Part shown: in pieces, positions 5,823 to 7,031 of the stretch
Position numbering within the stretch: the stretch's first letter is position 1
Layout of the letters: each line of letters opens with the position of its first letter
NCBI GenBank assembly: GCA_910588165.1
Contig: CAJUOR010000006.1
Coordinates: 1 to 7,031 of the forward strand
Source: an uncultured Thomasclavelia sp.
Lineage (GTDB): Bacteria; Bacillota_I; Bacilli_A; Erysipelotrichales; Coprobacillaceae
Length of the DNA: 7,031 bases
Direction: 5' to 3'
The notes under the pieces: model-generated
The model's database searches: none
What the model was told of the DNA's origin: nothing
The model's input: only the letters and a program-made list of their open reading frames with translations
Made by a program: the position numbers and the translations under genes

Positions 5823-5844
5823 CCAAGGAGTTCCTTGGCTAGTT
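5817..5844. terminator. Hairpin between the convergent sigK and parC ends
   Basis: A perfect 12-bp stem with a 4-base loop runs AACTAGCCAAGG, AGTT, CCTTGGCTAGTT. It holds the TAG stop of sigK (5820-5822) in one arm and the TAG stop of parC (5839-5841, minus strand) in the other. It would fold in transcripts from both strands and could end both genes. Neither strand shows a clear run of T after the stem, so it is not a textbook intrinsic terminator; RNA stabilisation or a partial terminator remain possible. Confidence 0.65.
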
Positions 5845-7031
5845 AAACAAATCTTCAAAAGATAATTTCTCGTATTGGTAATCACTTTCTTTTAAGTCCT
5901 GTTTGATTTCAAAGTCGGCTTCACTGAAAATATGTTTTTCATAAATATAGTCCAGTTCGACTTCTGTTTTAAAGCCAGGATTTAAACGGCCTTCAAGATT
6001 GCCAAAGTTAAGCTCACGACTAGATACAATTCTTGATGTATTTTCATCAACCACTAACTCTAACTCATCTTCCTTATCTAAGACGTAAGCACCGTAAATA
6101 CTTTGCGGATTAGACTTGGTTTGTTTAAACATCATAATTCCTTTGACAGCTCGATTAGTTACCGGAATATCGGCAATTTTTAACTGTTTCAAATAACCTT
6201 TGGTGCTGACTAAAACCAAAGCTTTTTTAGTAACCGATGCTAATGCTAACATACTTACAAGTCTGTCTTCACCTTTTAAAGCAATCCCTTTAACACCGCT
6301 TGCTTTAAGCCCTTGAATAGAAATATAATCGGCATTATAGAAGTTCGCATAGCCCTCTTGACTTATAAATAGTAAAGCCTGATCAAGATAACTTAACTGA
6401 CAAGAAACAACGACATCATCATCTTTTAAGTTAAAGCATTTCATCGCTTTAGAATAACGGGTTACTTCAAAGTCTTTTAATAAAGTTCGTTTTACCTGCC
6501 CTTTTTGACTAGCTAAAACAATACATAAATCATCACGGAACTGACGTACAACGATACTTTGAATAATCTTTTCATCACTGGATAGTTTGACTAAGTAACT
6601 GATGTGTTTCCCTAAATCACGCCATCGAAATTCTTCTAACTCATTGACAGGTAAATATAAGTAATTACCTTTATCGGTGAAAAGTAAAATCTTATCTAAA
6701 GTATTAACTTGCAGAATAGCTTGCAAATGGTCCCCTTCTTTTTTACCGAAAGTCGTTTTATCACTGGCTTTATAAGAACGCAAAGAAATACGCTTAACAT
6801 AACCGTCTTCTGTAATAGATACCACAACATCTTCAGAGATAATCATCGCTTCTTTATCAACGGTAACTTCGGTAACTTCATCTTTAATATCCGTTAAACG
6901 CGGACTTGGATAAAGGGATTTGACTTCTTTCAATTCTTTGATAATCACACCTCTTAAAACCTTGTCATCATCAAGAATTTGATTTAATTCCTGACGATAT
7001 AGTTCTAAAGAAGCTTTTTCTTCTTCTAAGG
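5839..7031 (-). CDS. parC: DNA topoisomerase IV subunit A (ParC/GrlA), C-terminal part; 5' end outside window
   Basis: The visible 396 residues are the C-terminal portion; the N-terminal breakage-reunion domain with the active-site tyrosine is beyond the right edge. The visible part begins in the coiled-coil arm (LEEEKASLELYRQEL, then ILDDDKVLRGVIIKELKEVKSLYPSPRLTDI) and continues into the beta-pinwheel DNA-wrapping domain. Pinwheel repeats include GYVKRISLRSY, LLFTDKGNYLYLPVNEL followed by RWRDLGKHIS, QKGQVKRTLLKDF, LKASGVKGIALKGED and STKGYLKQLKIADIPVTNRAVKGI. The RWRDLGKH segment and the absence of a QRRxxG GyrA box point to Gram-positive ParC, not GyrA. Topoisomerase IV unlinks daughter chromosomes after replication; parE is expected upstream, outside the window. 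The open frame runs to the edge, so a start inside the window (such as the GTG at 6948) is not real. The gene ends in TAG inside the hairpin shared with sigK. Confidence 0.94.
   Translation of the reverse strand, partial: LEEEKASLELYRQELNQILDDDKVLRGVIIKELKEVKSLYPSPRLTDIKDEVTEVTVDKEAMIISEDVVVSITEDGYVKRISLRSYKASDKTTFGKKEGDHLQAILQVNTLDKILLFTDKGNYLYLPVNELEEFRWRDLGKHISYLVKLSSDEKIIQSIVVRQFRDDLCIVLASQKGQVKRTLLKDFEVTRYSKAMKCFNLKDDDVVVSCQLSYLDQALLFISQEGYANFYNADYISIQGLKASGVKGIALKGEDRLVSMLALASVTKKALVLVSTKGYLKQLKIADIPVTNRAVKGIMMFKQTKSNPQSIYGAYVLDKEDELELVVDENTSRIVSSRELNFGNLEGRLNPGFKTEVELDYIYEKHIFSEADFEIKQDLKESDYQYEKLSFEDLFN

Noticed and set aside
6709..6897. Plus-strand open frame of 62 codons inside parC
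   Set aside because: Antisense to the ParC C-terminal domain with no supporting signal.
5839..6948. parC as a truncated gene starting at the GTG at 6948
   Set aside because: The frame continues with conserved ParC arm sequence to the window edge, so the truncation is due to the window.
1..7031. Mobile element, prophage, skin-like insertion, defence system or CRISPR array
   Set aside because: No transposase, recombinase, terminal repeat, direct-repeat array or foreign-looking gene was seen; nearly every base is accounted for by conserved genes.

Overview
The window is a compact, AT-rich bacterial chromosome segment of low-GC Gram-positive (Firmicutes) character. Shine-Dalgarno sites are strong, TGA is used as a stop, the ribosome-assembly cluster is of the yqeH-yhbY-nadD-yqeK-rsfS-yqeM type, ParC has Gram-positive features, and a sporulation sigma factor of the sigma-K type is present. 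The fusion of NadD and YqeK into one protein, with the sigK gene, fits Erysipelotrichia-like Firmicutes best. That placement is inference; I cannot name a genus. No mobile element, CRISPR array, tRNA or rRNA gene is visible.

Layout. From 5028 leftwards to the window edge, seven minus-strand genes run almost without gaps: yqeH, yhbY, a fused nadD-yqeK, rsfS, a yqeM-like SAM methyltransferase, mtnN and a U32-family gene cut by the left edge. Five of the six junctions overlap (three are 4-base ATGA overlaps), and the only gap, between yqeH and yhbY, is 12 bases, so this reads as one translationally coupled operon. A 110-base divergent region (5029-5138) holds a candidate sigma-A-type promoter for the operon, a palindrome over its -35 box, and a candidate sigma-E-type promoter facing sigK. 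sigK (5139-5822, plus strand) then runs convergently into the 3' end of parC (minus strand, cut by the right edge). The two genes share a 12-bp hairpin that carries both stop codons.

How the genes work together. YqeH (30S assembly GTPase), YhbY (CRM-domain pre-ribosome binder) and RsfS (50S silencing factor) form a ribosome biogenesis and control group. NadD-YqeK makes the NAD precursor NaAD and probably hydrolyses Ap4A. The methyltransferase produces S-adenosylhomocysteine, which the adjacent MtnN destroys. The U32 protein belongs to a family that hydroxylates tRNA or rRNA. sigK is a separate late mother-cell sporulation gene. It appears to encode a pro-protein with an N-terminal pro-sequence, and it is an intact uninterrupted reading frame.

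Most of the window is conserved housekeeping content. The parts most worth a second look are the sigK locus (pro-sequence, candidate sigma-E promoter, placement), the NadD-YqeK fusion, and the palindrome in the divergent promoter region. I found no convincing sign of a wholly new system.
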